Source: Lawsonella clevelandensis
Lineage (GTDB): Bacteria > Actinomycetota > Actinomycetes > Mycobacteriales > Mycobacteriaceae
Reading direction: 5' to 3'
NCBI RefSeq assembly: GCF_003241315.1
Contig: NZ_QFOZ01000011.1
Coordinates: 1-64,000, forward strand
Length of the DNA stretch: 64,000 nucleotides
Shown here: positions 7,285-16,368 of the stretch, piece after piece
Layout: each line of letters opens with the position of its first letter
How positions within the stretch are numbered: position 1 is the first letter of the stretch
Notes under the pieces: generated by a model
The model's database searches: none
What the model saw: only the letters and a program-made list of their open reading frames with translations
What the model was told of the DNA's origin: nothing
Translations under genes and position numbers: made by a program

Positions 7285-10095
7285 CTATGCGGTGGTGGCT
7301 TTCGCGCTAGCAGCTTTTGTACTGGCAGCTTTCTTTGTTGTAGTCTTCTTCGCCGTGCTCTTCTTGGTGGTCTTCTTCCTGCCACCACCGGCCGCGATAC
7401 GCGCCCGCCTATCGGACAAGAGTTCACTGGCACGCTCAGCCGTCATAGTTTCCACACTGTCGGCCTTCCGCAGGGACGCATTCACTTCCCCGTCCGTTAC
7501 GTAGGGGCCAAAGCGGCCAGTTTTCACCTCAATGGGTTTACCTGTGGCCGGGTCCTCACCGAGGGTACGCAGTGGCCCCGTTGCTTTCTGGCCGCGTCGC
7601 GTCTTCGGAGCAGCCAGTAGCTTCTTCGCCTCGTCGAGGGTGACGGTGAAAAGATCCTCTTCTTTTTCCAGGCTGCGGGATTCCTTGCCCTTCTTAATGT
7701 AGGGACCGTAGCGGCCGTTGAGGGCAACAATTTCTTCGCCGTCGTCATCAGTTCCCAGGAGACGCGGCAGGCTCAGTAGGCGCACTGCTTCATCCAGAGT
7801 GACAGTTTTCGCATCCATGGATTTAAAAAGCGAAGCAGTTTTTGGTTTACCGGGGTCCTCCTCCGGCAATACTTCCTGCACGTAGGGGCCGTAGCGACCA
7901 TCTTTCACAAGGATTTCGTAGCCGGTTTCCGGGTGGCGGTCCAGTTTTCGTCCCTCGGAGGGGACGGCGAAAAGTTCTTCCGCTTTCTCCCGCGTTAGCT
8001 CGTCGGGAGTGACGGCGTCGGGAATGTTTGCGCGTTCCACAACTGGGGCGGCTGTGTCGGATTTTATGGTCCGCTCCAGGTAGGGGCCGTAGCGGCCGAC
8101 ACGCACATAGACGGGAACACCATTCTCGTCGTCGAAGAGGTGTAGGGAGTTAATTTCGCGGGCGTCTAGGGATTCCAGATTCTGCTCAATAAGGCCTTTC
8201 AGTCCGCCTTTGCCTGGCACGGATTTTTGCAGGGCGGCATCATCGGCACCGAAGTAGAAGGCGCTTAGCCAGCGACTACGGTTTTCTTTACCTTCCGCAA
8301 TGGCGTCCAGTTCATCTTCCATATCGGAGGTGTAGTTGTAGTCCACAAGGCGTTCAAAACCGCGTTCCATCAGGCCGACAACGGCGAAAGCGACCCAGCT
8401 GGGTACCAGTGCGGAACCGCGTTTTACCACGTAGCCGCGGTCGTTGATGGTGCGGATAATGCTGGCGTAGGTGGAGGGGCGGCCGATGCCGAGCTCCTCC
8501 ATTGCCTTCACTAGGCTTGCCTCCGTGTAGCGGGCTGGCGGGTTGGTGATGTGGCCTTCTGGGGTGGCGGAGGTGACGGCCGCCGTGTCCCCTTCCGCCA
8601 GCTGCGGCAGGTGTACGTTCTTCCCGGACTCTGCATCATTCCCACGGTCGTCGCCGCGTTCATTACTAAACCCGGCACCATACACTTTGAGGAAACCGGG
8701 GAAAGTAATGGTGCGTCCGGAGGCGGTAAGGGCAACAGGAGTAGCGGGAGCGGTGGGGGCAGTGCCTTCCAACCGCACTGTCATGGTGGTGCCTTTAACA
8801 TCAGCCATCTGTGACGCTAGAGTACGCTGCCAAATAAGCTGGTAGAGCTTAAATTCTTCGGGGCCGAGAACAGTTTTCAGCGAGTCCGGGGAGGCGAAGT
8901 GGTCGCCGGCGGGGCGGATAGCTTCGTGTGCCTCCTGCGCATTCTTCACCTTGCGGTTGTATTGACGCACACTCGGGTAGAGGTATTCCTCGCCGAAGAA
9001 TTCACGCACCTGCTGCCGGGCAGCATTAATGCCGGCGGTGGACAGGGTGGTGGAGTCCGTACGCATGTAGGTGATGTACCCGTTTTCGTAGAGTTTTTGG
9101 GCAATACGCATAGTGCGGTCAGACGAGAAGTGCAGTTTATTAGCAGCGTCCTGCTGCAGCGTGGACGTCATGAAGGGCGCGTAGGGGCGGCGCGTGTAGG
9201 GTTTTTCTTCCACGCTGGTGACGGCTAGGCCCTGGCCTGCACCACCCTGCAAGCCCTGCAAGGCTTCTGCCAGACTGTGGGCACCGGCCTCATCAAGCAC
9301 CATGACATTCTGGGTGGCCTTGCCGGATTTCAGCTGGCCTTTATCGTCAAAATCGCGGCCTTGTGCAATGCGCTGACCATTCACTTCCACCAGTTTGGCG
9401 GGGAAGGTGGTTACCGCATGAGTGTCGCTTGCCCGGTCGGGGGCGGATAGTTGGGCGGTAAGGTCCCAGTAGCCGGCGGAGACGAAAGCCATGCGTTCCC
9501 GTTCGCGTTCCACAATCATGCGGGTGGCGACGGACTGAACGCGGCCGGCGGAAAGACGCGGCATTACTTTGCGCCAGAGAACAGGAGAAACCTCATAGCC
9601 GTAGAGGCGGTCAACGATGCGTCGTGCCTCCTGTGCCTCCACCAGATCGAGGTCCAGGTCGCGGGTGTTGGTGATGGCATCATTAATGGCTTCGGGGGTG
9701 ATCTCATGGAACACCATGCGTTTAACGGGCACCTTAGGTTTTAAAACTTCCAGTAGGTGCCAGGCGATGGCTTCACCCTCACGGTCGGGGTCTGTGGCGA
9801 GAATCAGTTCGTCGGCGTCTTTCAGCAGTTCTTTCAACTCGCGCACTTTAGCTTTGCGGTCGGGATTCACCACGTAGAGGGGGGTGAAATCATCGTCAAC
9901 ATTAACGCCGGTGTGTGCCCATTTTTCTTTCTTGTATTTGGCGGGAACGTCGGCGGCGCCGGAGGGGAGATCGCGAATGTGGCCAATGGATGCGGTCACA
10001 ATGTAGCCATCACCTAGATAATTCTGAATCTTGTCGGCTTTTGTTGCCGATTCGACAATCACCAGATGGTACTTACCTGCTGCCTGTGCTGCCAC
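7285..10095 (-). CDS. topA: DNA topoisomerase I
   Basis: Type IA topoisomerase that relaxes negative supercoils. The TOPRIM domain begins at YHLVIVESATKA and contains the DPDREGEAIAWH motif. The catalytic Tyr is in GYITYMRTDS (residue 343 from this start). After the core come four or more short C-terminal repeats with GRYGPY or GRFGPY, the actinobacterial TopoI C-terminal domains. A Lys/Ala/Thr-rich basic tail ends the protein. An upstream TTG (10116) gives 943 residues, but GTG 10095 has AGGAAAGG at a proper distance and gives 936, so I prefer it. It corresponds to Rv3646c. It is the central gene between two inverted symporter copies. Confidence 0.96.
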   Translation of the reverse strand: MAAQAAGKYHLVIVESATKADKIQNYLGDGYIVTASIGHIRDLPSGAADVPAKYKKEKWAHTGVNVDDDFTPLYVVNPDRKAKVRELKELLKDADELILATDPDREGEAIAWHLLEVLKPKVPVKRMVFHEITPEAINDAITNTRDLDLDLVEAQEARRIVDRLYGYEVSPVLWRKVMPRLSAGRVQSVATRMIVERERERMAFVSAGYWDLTAQLSAPDRASDTHAVTTFPAKLVEVNGQRIAQGRDFDDKGQLKSGKATQNVMVLDEAGAHSLAEALQGLQGGAGQGLAVTSVEEKPYTRRPYAPFMTSTLQQDAANKLHFSSDRTMRIAQKLYENGYITYMRTDSTTLSTAGINAARQQVREFFGEEYLYPSVRQYNRKVKNAQEAHEAIRPAGDHFASPDSLKTVLGPEEFKLYQLIWQRTLASQMADVKGTTMTVRLEGTAPTAPATPVALTASGRTITFPGFLKVYGAGFSNERGDDRGNDAESGKNVHLPQLAEGDTAAVTSATPEGHITNPPARYTEASLVKAMEELGIGRPSTYASIIRTINDRGYVVKRGSALVPSWVAFAVVGLMERGFERLVDYNYTSDMEDELDAIAEGKENRSRWLSAFYFGADDAALQKSVPGKGGLKGLIEQNLESLDAREINSLHLFDDENGVPVYVRVGRYGPYLERTIKSDTAAPVVERANIPDAVTPDELTREKAEELFAVPSEGRKLDRHPETGYEILVKDGRYGPYVQEVLPEEDPGKPKTASLFKSMDAKTVTLDEAVRLLSLPRLLGTDDDGEEIVALNGRYGPYIKKGKESRSLEKEEDLFTVTLDEAKKLLAAPKTRRGQKATGPLRTLGEDPATGKPIEVKTGRFGPYVTDGEVNASLRKADSVETMTAERASELLSDRRARIAAGGGRKKTTKKSTAKKTTTKKAASTKAASAKATTA

Positions 10096-10157
10096 TAAAC
10101 TGCGACCTTTCCTCAAATGGAGTGAGCTGTTATGTCCACTCGCCCCTATGCTTCGCT

Positions 10158-10205
10158 AGCATAGGCCAAAAATAAAGGCTTTGAAACTACACCTTATATA
10201 TAAGG
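10158..10205 (-). promoter_or_regulatory. possible topA promoter with an upstream AT palindrome
   Basis: On the minus strand TTTCAA (10186-10181) and TATGCT (10163-10158) are separated by 17 bases, a reasonable -35/-10 pair. A perfect 14-bp palindrome CCTTATATATAAGG (10192-10205) lies just upstream of the -35. TopA promoters are often sensitive to supercoiling; whether this AT palindrome contributes is speculation. Confidence 0.35.
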
Positions 10206-10298
10206 GCAGAAAAAAGTGCAACCTTTTGGCATCTAAAACCCACAAACATATTTCTAGGCATCTGTCATGCGCCTTGCTAGGCCCCCACTGGATGTACT

Positions 10299-10913
10299 TT
10301 AGGCGTCCCAGGAGCCGTCTTCTGGGGGCTCCCCCACAATAGTCATAACGTTGGCAAGACGCCGCTGCCCCACTACCCGCAACGCTGGCCCTCCAGCCCG
10401 CGGGCCCACATAGCTCGATGCCGCACCCAGTTTCTGCAACGCCTCCGCCGCTCGTTTCCGCAGTTCTTCATGCTGGGCGATATGCGCATCTAGGCCAAAA
10501 CACATGCCGGATTCATCTAGTACACCCGCCACAAGTGCCCACACTTGCAATGCTCTATCCGAGAGCCTCCACTGTGCGGGAACAGTTTTAACCGCACCTT
10601 TTGTCCACTCCTGCGCCACGGGAAGAAGTGCTGGCCCCTCCATACGCACCAGCCAGCTATTGTCATCAGGGGTTTCCTGGGAAACCGTGACGTCTACCAT
10701 GCTCGCTAGTTCGCAGAGTTGACGCGCTCGCCACTCACTATGCAGCAGCACAGAAAGACGCGCCGACTGCGGAACTGGTTTCCGACGCCGTCCGCGTGTC
10801 GTATCCGAATTTCCAAAAAGCAGCTGGCATTGTCCCTGGGCAACAAGCATCGCTCCCAGGTCAGCGGGGGTGACGGGGACAAGACCCGTATCGAAGAAAG
10901 TCAGCTGTTTCAC
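10299..10913 (-). CDS. conserved hypothetical protein at the Rv3647c position
   Basis: Protein of 204 residues, mostly soluble, with no signal peptide or membrane segment. It begins MKQLTFFDTG, has a basic patch (RGRRRKPVPQ) near residue 40 and an Ala/Glu/Leu-rich helical stretch (HEELRKRAAEALQKLG) near residue 150. No catalytic motif is evident. It lies directly upstream of topA on the same strand, as Rv3647c does in M. tuberculosis, so orthology by position is likely but I cannot confirm it from sequence alone. The start is GTG 10913. Its promoter must overlap the leader of the divergent symporter copy 2, whose ATG is only 41 bases away. Confidence 0.7.
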   Translation of the reverse strand: MKQLTFFDTGLVPVTPADLGAMLVAQGQCQLLFGNSDTTRGRRRKPVPQSARLSVLLHSEWRARQLCELASMVDVTVSQETPDDNSWLVRMEGPALLPVAQEWTKGAVKTVPAQWRLSDRALQVWALVAGVLDESGMCFGLDAHIAQHEELRKRAAEALQKLGAASSYVGPRAGGPALRVVGQRRLANVMTIVGEPPEDGSWDA

Positions 10914-10954
10914 GTTCTACAGGATACCTTCCACTCCTAGGGTAGGGTTTTACC

Positions 10955-12238
10955 ATGCGACTAATCCGGAAGATCCCACTACTGGCATGGATCATCATTG
11001 CAATCCTTCTAGGAATCCTAGTGGGATGGGCAAGCCGCCAGGGCGGCACTGATGTTCCCGTCCGTGTCTTTGCCACCTTCGGCATGGTGTTCAGCGAACT
11101 ACTGGGGTTCGCTATCCCACTGATCATTCTGGGGTTTATTGCCCCCGGTATTGGGTCCATTGGCCGTGGTGCAGGAAAACTTCTCGGTAAAGCAGTTGCT
11201 ATAGCCTACACCTCTACCGTTCTTGCCGGCATTATGGCATTACTGTCGGCACTTGCCCTCTACCCGCATATTCTGAAAGGCGCTACCGCCACCGCTATCT
11301 CGGATCCTTCTGCCTCACTTGTTAAACCTTATGGGGTGACGGTGGACGCCAACGGGGTGGAAACGTTGCCGTTTACGTTGCCGCCGATGATGTCTGTTAC
11401 CACGGCCCTCATTTTTGCGTTCCTTTTGGGGCTGGGAATGGCAGGACTCTCCTCCACCCGCATGTATGACCTGGCGGAGGACTTCCGGTCCATTATTGAG
11501 AAATTCCTCAGCTACGTCATCATTCCCCTGCTGCCCATCTATATCCTGTCTGTTTTTGCCAACATGACGTACGCCGGCCAGGTGCAGCATATTCTCCGCG
11601 TGTTCGGCAAAGTGTTTGTAATGGTCCTGATCCTGCACTGGGTCTTCCTGCTAATTGTTTATGCCATCGCTGGGCTAGTTCGTAAAGAAAACCCCTTCAC
11701 CCTGCTTGGGCGCATGATGCCCGCTTATGTGACGGCCCTAGGGACGCAGTCCTCCGCTGCCACTATTCCTGTTACTCTTCGGTCTGCGAAGGAAGCCGGC
11801 GTGCACCCCCGCATTGCTGACTTCGCTATTCCTCTGAATGCCAATATTCACCTGGCGGGGTCCATGATTACTATTACCGGTTGTTCCGCCGCGGTCGTGA
11901 CAATGACGCATGGCCACACTCCCAGTTTCAGCTCCATGCTTCCGCTGATCCTGGTCCTAGGTGTCATGATGGTGGCTGCCCCTGGCGTTCCCGGTGGTGC
12001 TGTTATGACGGCGTTGGGCGCGTTACAGTCCATGTTGGGGTTCAACCCCACCATGATCGCCCTCATGATTGCCCTCTACCTTGCCCAAGACTCCTTCGGC
12101 ACTGCTACGAACGTAACCGGTGACGGCGCCCTAGCCACGATCCTGGAGGGCATGAGCCGTAAGCAGTTAGCCACCACAGCCACAGCGAGTACAAATAGCG
12201 TGAACAGTGCAACTCCGATATTGATGCCGCTGGCCTAG
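10955..12238 (+). CDS. dicarboxylate/amino acid:cation symporter (DAACS family), copy 2 with frameshifted tail
   Basis: Paralogue of the gene at 5755-7155, nearly identical through the membrane core (LLGILVGWASRQGGTDVPVR, LGTQSSAATIPVTLRSA, FGTATNVTGDGA). The ATG at 10955 has AGGGTAGGG upstream. The reading frame stops at 12238 after 427 residues. The next 26 codons in the -1 frame (to TAA 12313-12315) clearly match the charged tail of copy 1. The gene has therefore probably lost one base near 12211, replacing the tail with a short unrelated end. The transport domain is intact, so function is likely retained. It replaces cspA in the mycobacterial gene order. Confidence 0.88.
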   Translation: MRLIRKIPLLAWIIIAILLGILVGWASRQGGTDVPVRVFATFGMVFSELLGFAIPLIILGFIAPGIGSIGRGAGKLLGKAVAIAYTSTVLAGIMALLSALALYPHILKGATATAISDPSASLVKPYGVTVDANGVETLPFTLPPMMSVTTALIFAFLLGLGMAGLSSTRMYDLAEDFRSIIEKFLSYVIIPLLPIYILSVFANMTYAGQVQHILRVFGKVFVMVLILHWVFLLIVYAIAGLVRKENPFTLLGRMMPAYVTALGTQSSAATIPVTLRSAKEAGVHPRIADFAIPLNANIHLAGSMITITGCSAAVVTMTHGHTPSFSSMLPLILVLGVMMVAAPGVPGGAVMTALGALQSMLGFNPTMIALMIALYLAQDSFGTATNVTGDGALATILEGMSRKQLATTATASTNSVNSATPILMPLA

Positions 12239-12315
12239 AATCCGTGTCCGACGACGCACCCCACGTGAAGAAAACACCACGCAGTAGACGCCGTCAACAG
12301 ACACACAAGCGCTAA
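12211..12315 (+). other. frameshifted C-terminal tail of symporter copy 2
   Basis: Read in the frame starting at 12211, the DNA encodes NSDIDAAGLESVSDD and then a Lys/Arg/Gln-rich end. This parallels HSDAAAAGIETAET plus a basic end in copy 1. Continuity with the main frame needs one extra base between the GCA and ACT codons around 12209-12214. Confidence 0.65.
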
Positions 12316-12361
12316 CAACACAACACAAGACAACACAAGAAATGGCGGAAAGAGGACAATA

Positions 12362-12679
12362 ATGCCAGTGACGGTAAACACCTTCCGAGATCTTCAGGAG
12401 CGTCTCAATAATGGCACCACGCCACCACTTATCCTTGATGTGCGCGAGCCGGACGAATGGGATGAAAGCCATCTCCTGGCCGCCACTAACATTCCCCTCG
12501 GGGACATTCCCAGCCGTACCAAAGACATTCCGGCCGGTGAAGTGTGGGTGCATTGCCGCATGGGTGGGCGCGCCGGAAAAGCCTGCGACTACCTCCGTGA
12601 CAACCGGAGTGACCTCGATATTCATTGGATTAACGAGCCCTACACTAACGCCGCGCTGGCGAACATTCCCGTCAGTTAA
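12362..12679 (+). CDS. rhodanese-like domain protein
   Basis: Single rhodanese domain of 105 residues. LILDVREPDEWDESHL is the CH2A-type motif, and the active-site loop VHCRMGGRA holds Cys65, the likely persulfide carrier. GlpE-like single-domain rhodaneses transfer sulfane sulfur to cyanide, thioredoxin or other acceptors. The true acceptor is unknown. The ATG has AGAGGA at a good distance. It precedes the helicase gene by 43 bases on the same strand. Confidence 0.92.
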   Translation: MPVTVNTFRDLQERLNNGTTPPLILDVREPDEWDESHLLAATNIPLGDIPSRTKDIPAGEVWVHCRMGGRAGKACDYLRDNRSDLDIHWINEPYTNAALANIPVS

Positions 12680-12722
12680 TATGTAAAGTCCTAAGTAGCC
12701 ATTCGGTACTGTTGTAACCACT

Positions 12723-15239
12723 ATGACATTTGAGCAAACACCCCACACGTATGGGCGGAGTTTGCTCTCCTACCTCCTACGCGACACTAACCCCACCCAC
12801 GATCCCAATAAGCACAGTCTCAACAAGCACAGTCCTATCACCCACGTGCGGGATCTTCCCGGCCGCGACCCTCACTATGCACCCTGGCCCACGTGGATAC
12901 TGCCCGCGGCGAAAGACTGGCTTAACGAGCAGGGTATTGCGGAACTCTATACACACCAGGTTGCTACCGCTAACCTTGCCTGGGAGGGGAACCATGTTGT
13001 TGTTGCCACCGGCACGGCCTCCGGCAAAACCCTGGGCTACCACCTTCCCATCATCACCCAGCTAGCCGCGGACCCCAACGCCACAGCCCTCTACCTCTCC
13101 CCCACGAAAGCACTGGGGGCGGACCAACTGCGTGCTTTTACAGAATTCCTGGACGGTGCCGCACACATGGCCACTGACCCCACAGTCAGCCAGCGGCTTC
13201 GCGACTCCTCCCCCGCCCAATACGATGGCGACACCCCCACCGAAACACGCACCTGGATCCGCGACCACAGTCGCTTCATTCTCACCAACCCAGACATGCT
13301 GCACCTCTCCATCTTGGGGAAGCATAAAAGTTGGCTGCGTCTCCTCCGCAATCTCACCTATGTAGTTATTGATGAATGCCACGCCTACCGGGGTGTTTTC
13401 GGCAGCAATGTTGCTATTGAAGTACGTCGGCTGCTGCGGCTTGCCGCACACTACGGGGCCACACCCACCATCATTTTGGCGTCCGCCACCACCTCCCACC
13501 CGGAGGAGGCCGCCAGCACTCTCATTGGTATGCCCGTCACTGCTGTTACAGAAGATGGGTCACCACAAGGGGAACGCACCATTGTTCTATGGGAACCGCC
13601 CATTATTCCCCGCTTGGAGGGAGAAAACGGGGCGCCGGTACGTCGAGCAGCCACAAAAGAAGCCGCCACACTTATGGCAGATTTGGTGACGGAGGGTGCC
13701 CGCACGCTAGCGTTTGTGCGAAGCCGACGCGGCGCCGAAGATACCGCATTGGCTGCCCAACATGCTCTTATACGCTGCGGTGAGCAAGGAGAGCTACCCC
13801 TCGACCGCGCCACTGACCTAGCGCAGCACATTGGCGCCTACCGGGCTGGATACTTAGCGGAGGACCGCCGCCAACTGGAGCAGGATTTAAACGATGGCAC
13901 CCTGCTTGCTGCCGCCACCACTAATGCTCTTGAGCTAGGTGTTGATATTGCTGGCGTTGACGCGGTGATTATTGCGGGTTTCCCCGGCACGGTTGCTAGT
14001 TTTTGGCAGCAGTCCGGCCGGGCGGGACGCCGCAATCAAGGGTCACTAGTTATTCTTATTGGTCGGTCGGATCCGCTAGATAGTTACCTCCTCCACCACC
14101 CGGAGACACTACTTGATAAGCCGGTGGAGGCTACTGTTACAAACCCGGCAAACCCTAATCTTCTCGTCCCACAATTGTGGTGTGCTGCTGCGGAAATGCC
14201 GTTGCGTGATGATGAAGTGGTAGCGTGGTCAGCCCGTGATGGGGTGGATGTGGAGGAACTGCTTGGGGAAATGCAGGACCATGGCATGGTGCGTCACCGC
14301 AAAGTGTCTGCGGCTACGGGTGCGTGGTATCCGGCGGGCTACTATGATTCGTCCTGGCAGAATGTTTCCTTGCGGGGTGGGTCCGCTGACGAGTTTTCCA
14401 TTGTTTGTATAGATGACGGGCAGCTTCTTGGCACTGCTGATGCTGCACGTGCATTCGCGCAGCTTCACCCTGGCGCTATCTACTTGCACCAGGGCGATAG
14501 TTACCTTGTTACCGAACTCGATTTAGAGAATGGTATTGCCTGTGTCACAAGCGATGTCCCACCGTGGACAACCTATTCCCGCGCGAATACCCAGATACAT
14601 GTGGAGCGGATTCGGGAGGAACGCCACTTCGGTTCGGGAGCAAGCTCTGTCACTATTGGCTTAGCTGACGTTACAGTGGTCCGCCAGGTGAAAGAGTATG
14701 AGCGGAAAGCAGAGACGGGGGAAGTTATTGATGTGGTGGATGTGGACATGCCGCCCACGGAACTATACACGCAGGCTGTCTACTACCATGTGGATCCACT
14801 ATTCTTCCACCACTTCGGTATTGCGGAGCAGGATGTGCCGGGTGCACTGCATGCGGCGGAGCATGCCGCCATTGGAATGTTGCCCCTCCTGGTGGGGTGT
14901 GATCGTGCGGATATTGGGGGTCTGTCAACGCCGCTTCATGAGGATACGGGGGAGGCAACAGTGTTTGTGTATGACGGCTACCAGAGCGGGGCGGGCTATG
15001 CGCAGCGTGGGTATAGGGAGATGACCACGTGGCTGCGGACTACCCGGGACGCTATTGTTGCGTGCTCTTGCGAGGATGGCTGCCCTAGCTGTATTCAGTC
15101 TCCTAAGTGCGGTAATGGAAATCGTCCTTTATCAAAGTCCGGTGCTGTGGCGCTTCTTGGCGCATTGTCGAGTGTTCTAGGGGATATGCCCGACGCGGCT
15201 CCGGATCAGGCTCTCAACCCGACGCCTAGCGTGCGTTAG
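12723..15239 (+). CDS. DEAD/DEAH-box superfamily 2 helicase with C-terminal DUF1998 zinc cluster
   Basis: Large SF2 helicase of 838 residues, orthologous by position and architecture to Rv3649. Motif I is ATGTASGKT (about residue 98), motif II is the DECH box in VVIDECHAY, motif III is SAT in ILASATTS, and motif VI is QQSGRAGRRNQG. The C-terminal CSCEDGCPSCIQSPKCGN cysteines are the DUF1998 zinc-binding region found in MrfA-type DNA repair helicases. The expected role is ATP-driven DNA unwinding, probably in repair; this is inferred from the family. The stop overlaps the stop of the convergent Tad gene by four bases (15236-15239). Confidence 0.93.
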   Translation: MTFEQTPHTYGRSLLSYLLRDTNPTHDPNKHSLNKHSPITHVRDLPGRDPHYAPWPTWILPAAKDWLNEQGIAELYTHQVATANLAWEGNHVVVATGTASGKTLGYHLPIITQLAADPNATALYLSPTKALGADQLRAFTEFLDGAAHMATDPTVSQRLRDSSPAQYDGDTPTETRTWIRDHSRFILTNPDMLHLSILGKHKSWLRLLRNLTYVVIDECHAYRGVFGSNVAIEVRRLLRLAAHYGATPTIILASATTSHPEEAASTLIGMPVTAVTEDGSPQGERTIVLWEPPIIPRLEGENGAPVRRAATKEAATLMADLVTEGARTLAFVRSRRGAEDTALAAQHALIRCGEQGELPLDRATDLAQHIGAYRAGYLAEDRRQLEQDLNDGTLLAAATTNALELGVDIAGVDAVIIAGFPGTVASFWQQSGRAGRRNQGSLVILIGRSDPLDSYLLHHPETLLDKPVEATVTNPANPNLLVPQLWCAAAEMPLRDDEVVAWSARDGVDVEELLGEMQDHGMVRHRKVSAATGAWYPAGYYDSSWQNVSLRGGSADEFSIVCIDDGQLLGTADAARAFAQLHPGAIYLHQGDSYLVTELDLENGIACVTSDVPPWTTYSRANTQIHVERIREERHFGSGASSVTIGLADVTVVRQVKEYERKAETGEVIDVVDVDMPPTELYTQAVYYHVDPLFFHHFGIAEQDVPGALHAAEHAAIGMLPLLVGCDRADIGGLSTPLHEDTGEATVFVYDGYQSGAGYAQRGYREMTTWLRTTRDAIVACSCEDGCPSCIQSPKCGNGNRPLSKSGAVALLGALSSVLGDMPDAAPDQALNPTPSVR

Positions 15240-15706
15240 CCTGGCATGGGCCCGGCGCAGGCTCTTCCCTCCACGGTGAAATGTGCTAGGGGACGGAAAG
15301 TGTGAAAGGGGCGTGTGACCACTACTTTTAGAGCCGGCATGTGGGTGTCCGGGTGGGTAATAAGAGTGCAGTTTTGCAGTGTTGATGTGTCATCGTGGTG
15401 GGCCAGGTAGGTGGCGGCGGCAGCGCAGGCTGTATTTTCTCCTTCGCGGACGTGGGCGGCGCCGGCTAATGCGGCACCATCTGCCCAGAAAGATACGTGG
15501 TGGCGGGTCTGTACTGCGGTAACGAGTAGCAATATAACCCCTAGTAGGGTGATGACGGCAACGCATGCGTATGCTGCCCATACTGTTGCCGCGCCGCGCT
15601 CATCCGTCTGCAGGGACACTATGCGGGATGTCGGTATTGCCTCCGGCGCTGTCCTGGGTATTCCCCTGGTGCGACTTCTAGTACAACTTCTAGTACGGAG
15701 TGTCAT
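15236..15706 (-). CDS. TadE/TadG-like pseudopilin (Rv3654c-type)
   Basis: Protein of 156 residues. After a polar N-terminus, DERGAATVWAAYACVAVI marks a pilin-like hydrophobic helix (Glu close to the start of the segment), followed by an extracytoplasmic domain with two Cys (near NTACAAA and LQNCTLI). This matches the small helicase-neighbourhood TadE-like proteins of actinobacteria. It should be a minor pilin or assembly factor of the Tad pilus. Its ATG overlaps the stop of the upstream tadE-like gene by four bases, showing translational coupling. Confidence 0.8.
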   Translation of the reverse strand: MTLRTRSCTRSRTRGIPRTAPEAIPTSRIVSLQTDERGAATVWAAYACVAVITLLGVILLLVTAVQTRHHVSFWADGAALAGAAHVREGENTACAAAATYLAHHDDTSTLQNCTLITHPDTHMPALKVVVTRPFHTFRPLAHFTVEGRACAGPMPG

Positions 15707-16125
15707 TCGGCGATTCTTTCCAGTGGCATACTTGCTTGCGCATGCAAGGTGAGGGGGAGAACGGTGGCGGGGGCTTCTACTTGTACCTGCGCTAGTGACG
15801 TGGTTGTGGTGATGTGAATATGGGCTTCGCTGGGGAGATGAAGTTCCTCTGCTCCCGGCGGTGTTTCACCACGTGAAACACTGCGTGCCACGGTGTGTGC
15901 AGCGTCAGTAAGACGCAGTTGGGTAATTCCTGCCCCGAAGCCAGCTAAACACCCCACTAGAACAACCATGAGGGAGATATAAGCTAGTGCTGCTTCCACC
16001 GTCACCATGCCAGCATCATCTACTGTTGGCGGCATGGGCGAGTGTGGTGGGTCGTATTGCACAGTTGCTTGTGCGGGGCGGTTGCGGCGTGGGGAAAGTC
16101 GTTGCAGCAGCGTATCCATACCCAC
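15703..16125 (-). CDS. TadE-family pseudopilin (Rv3655c-type)
   Basis: Protein of 140 residues with a long cytoplasmic leader, then DDAGMVTVEAALAYISLMVV, the typical Gly, Glu+5-like pilin motif with one transmembrane helix. A short extracytoplasmic domain follows. It is a predicted minor component of the Tad pilus system. The start assigned (16125) gives a basic leader, but a shorter start is possible. It contains a striking palindrome (15862-15880) in its coding sequence. In the usual actinobacterial order the DUF4244 pilin would lie immediately upstream; here 3.8 kb of inserted transporter genes intervene, so it must have its own promoter or has lost co-transcription. Confidence 0.8.
   Translation of the reverse strand: MGMDTLLQRLSPRRNRPAQATVQYDPPHSPMPPTVDDAGMVTVEAALAYISLMVVLVGCLAGFGAGITQLRLTDAAHTVARSVSRGETPPGAEELHLPSEAHIHITTTTSLAQVQVEAPATVLPLTLHAQASMPLERIAE
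15862..15880. promoter_or_regulatory. palindrome TGTTTCAC-CAC-GTGAAACA inside the tadE-like gene
   Basis: An 8-bp perfect inverted repeat around a 3-base centre; flanking G and C extend it to 9 bp. The arms equal the halves of the ParB site parS (TGTTTCACGTGAAACA) but are pushed apart by three bases. A second copy with the same spacing lies at 22352-22370 before tadA. It could be a regulator site or a variant parS; see findings. Confidence 0.5.
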
Positions 16126-16179
16126 TAGTGTCCTGCACGGTGGTAGCCGCAGCGACGTCGGAACAGCGTCAACCCCCGA

Positions 16180-16208
16180 TTATCCACATTCCTCACAAAC
16201 GTGGATAA
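16180..16208. promoter_or_regulatory. inverted DnaA-box-like pair
   Basis: TTATCCACA (16180-16188, a perfect DnaA box) and GTGGATAA (16201-16208) form an inverted repeat in the intergenic DNA between the tadE-like gene and the ABC transporter. It may bind DnaA or mark the edge of the inserted segment. No function is shown by sequence alone. Confidence 0.4.
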
Positions 16209-16368
16209 CCAAGCATCTATGCACACATAACAGAAGCGTTTTAGCACTATATATGCTTCAATTCATGCTTGTGCAGAGGATAAACGAGGAAGTAGTCTTA
16301 ACTCGGAAATCTGGATACATAACTCCATGTTGGTCATAGAAAGCACAAATTAGTGGATAGCAAAAGAA

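Noticed and set aside
10905..10920. parS-like TGTTTCACGTTCTACA (13 of 16 matches)
   Set aside because: The right arm is degraded and the element is not palindromic, so it is probably chance.
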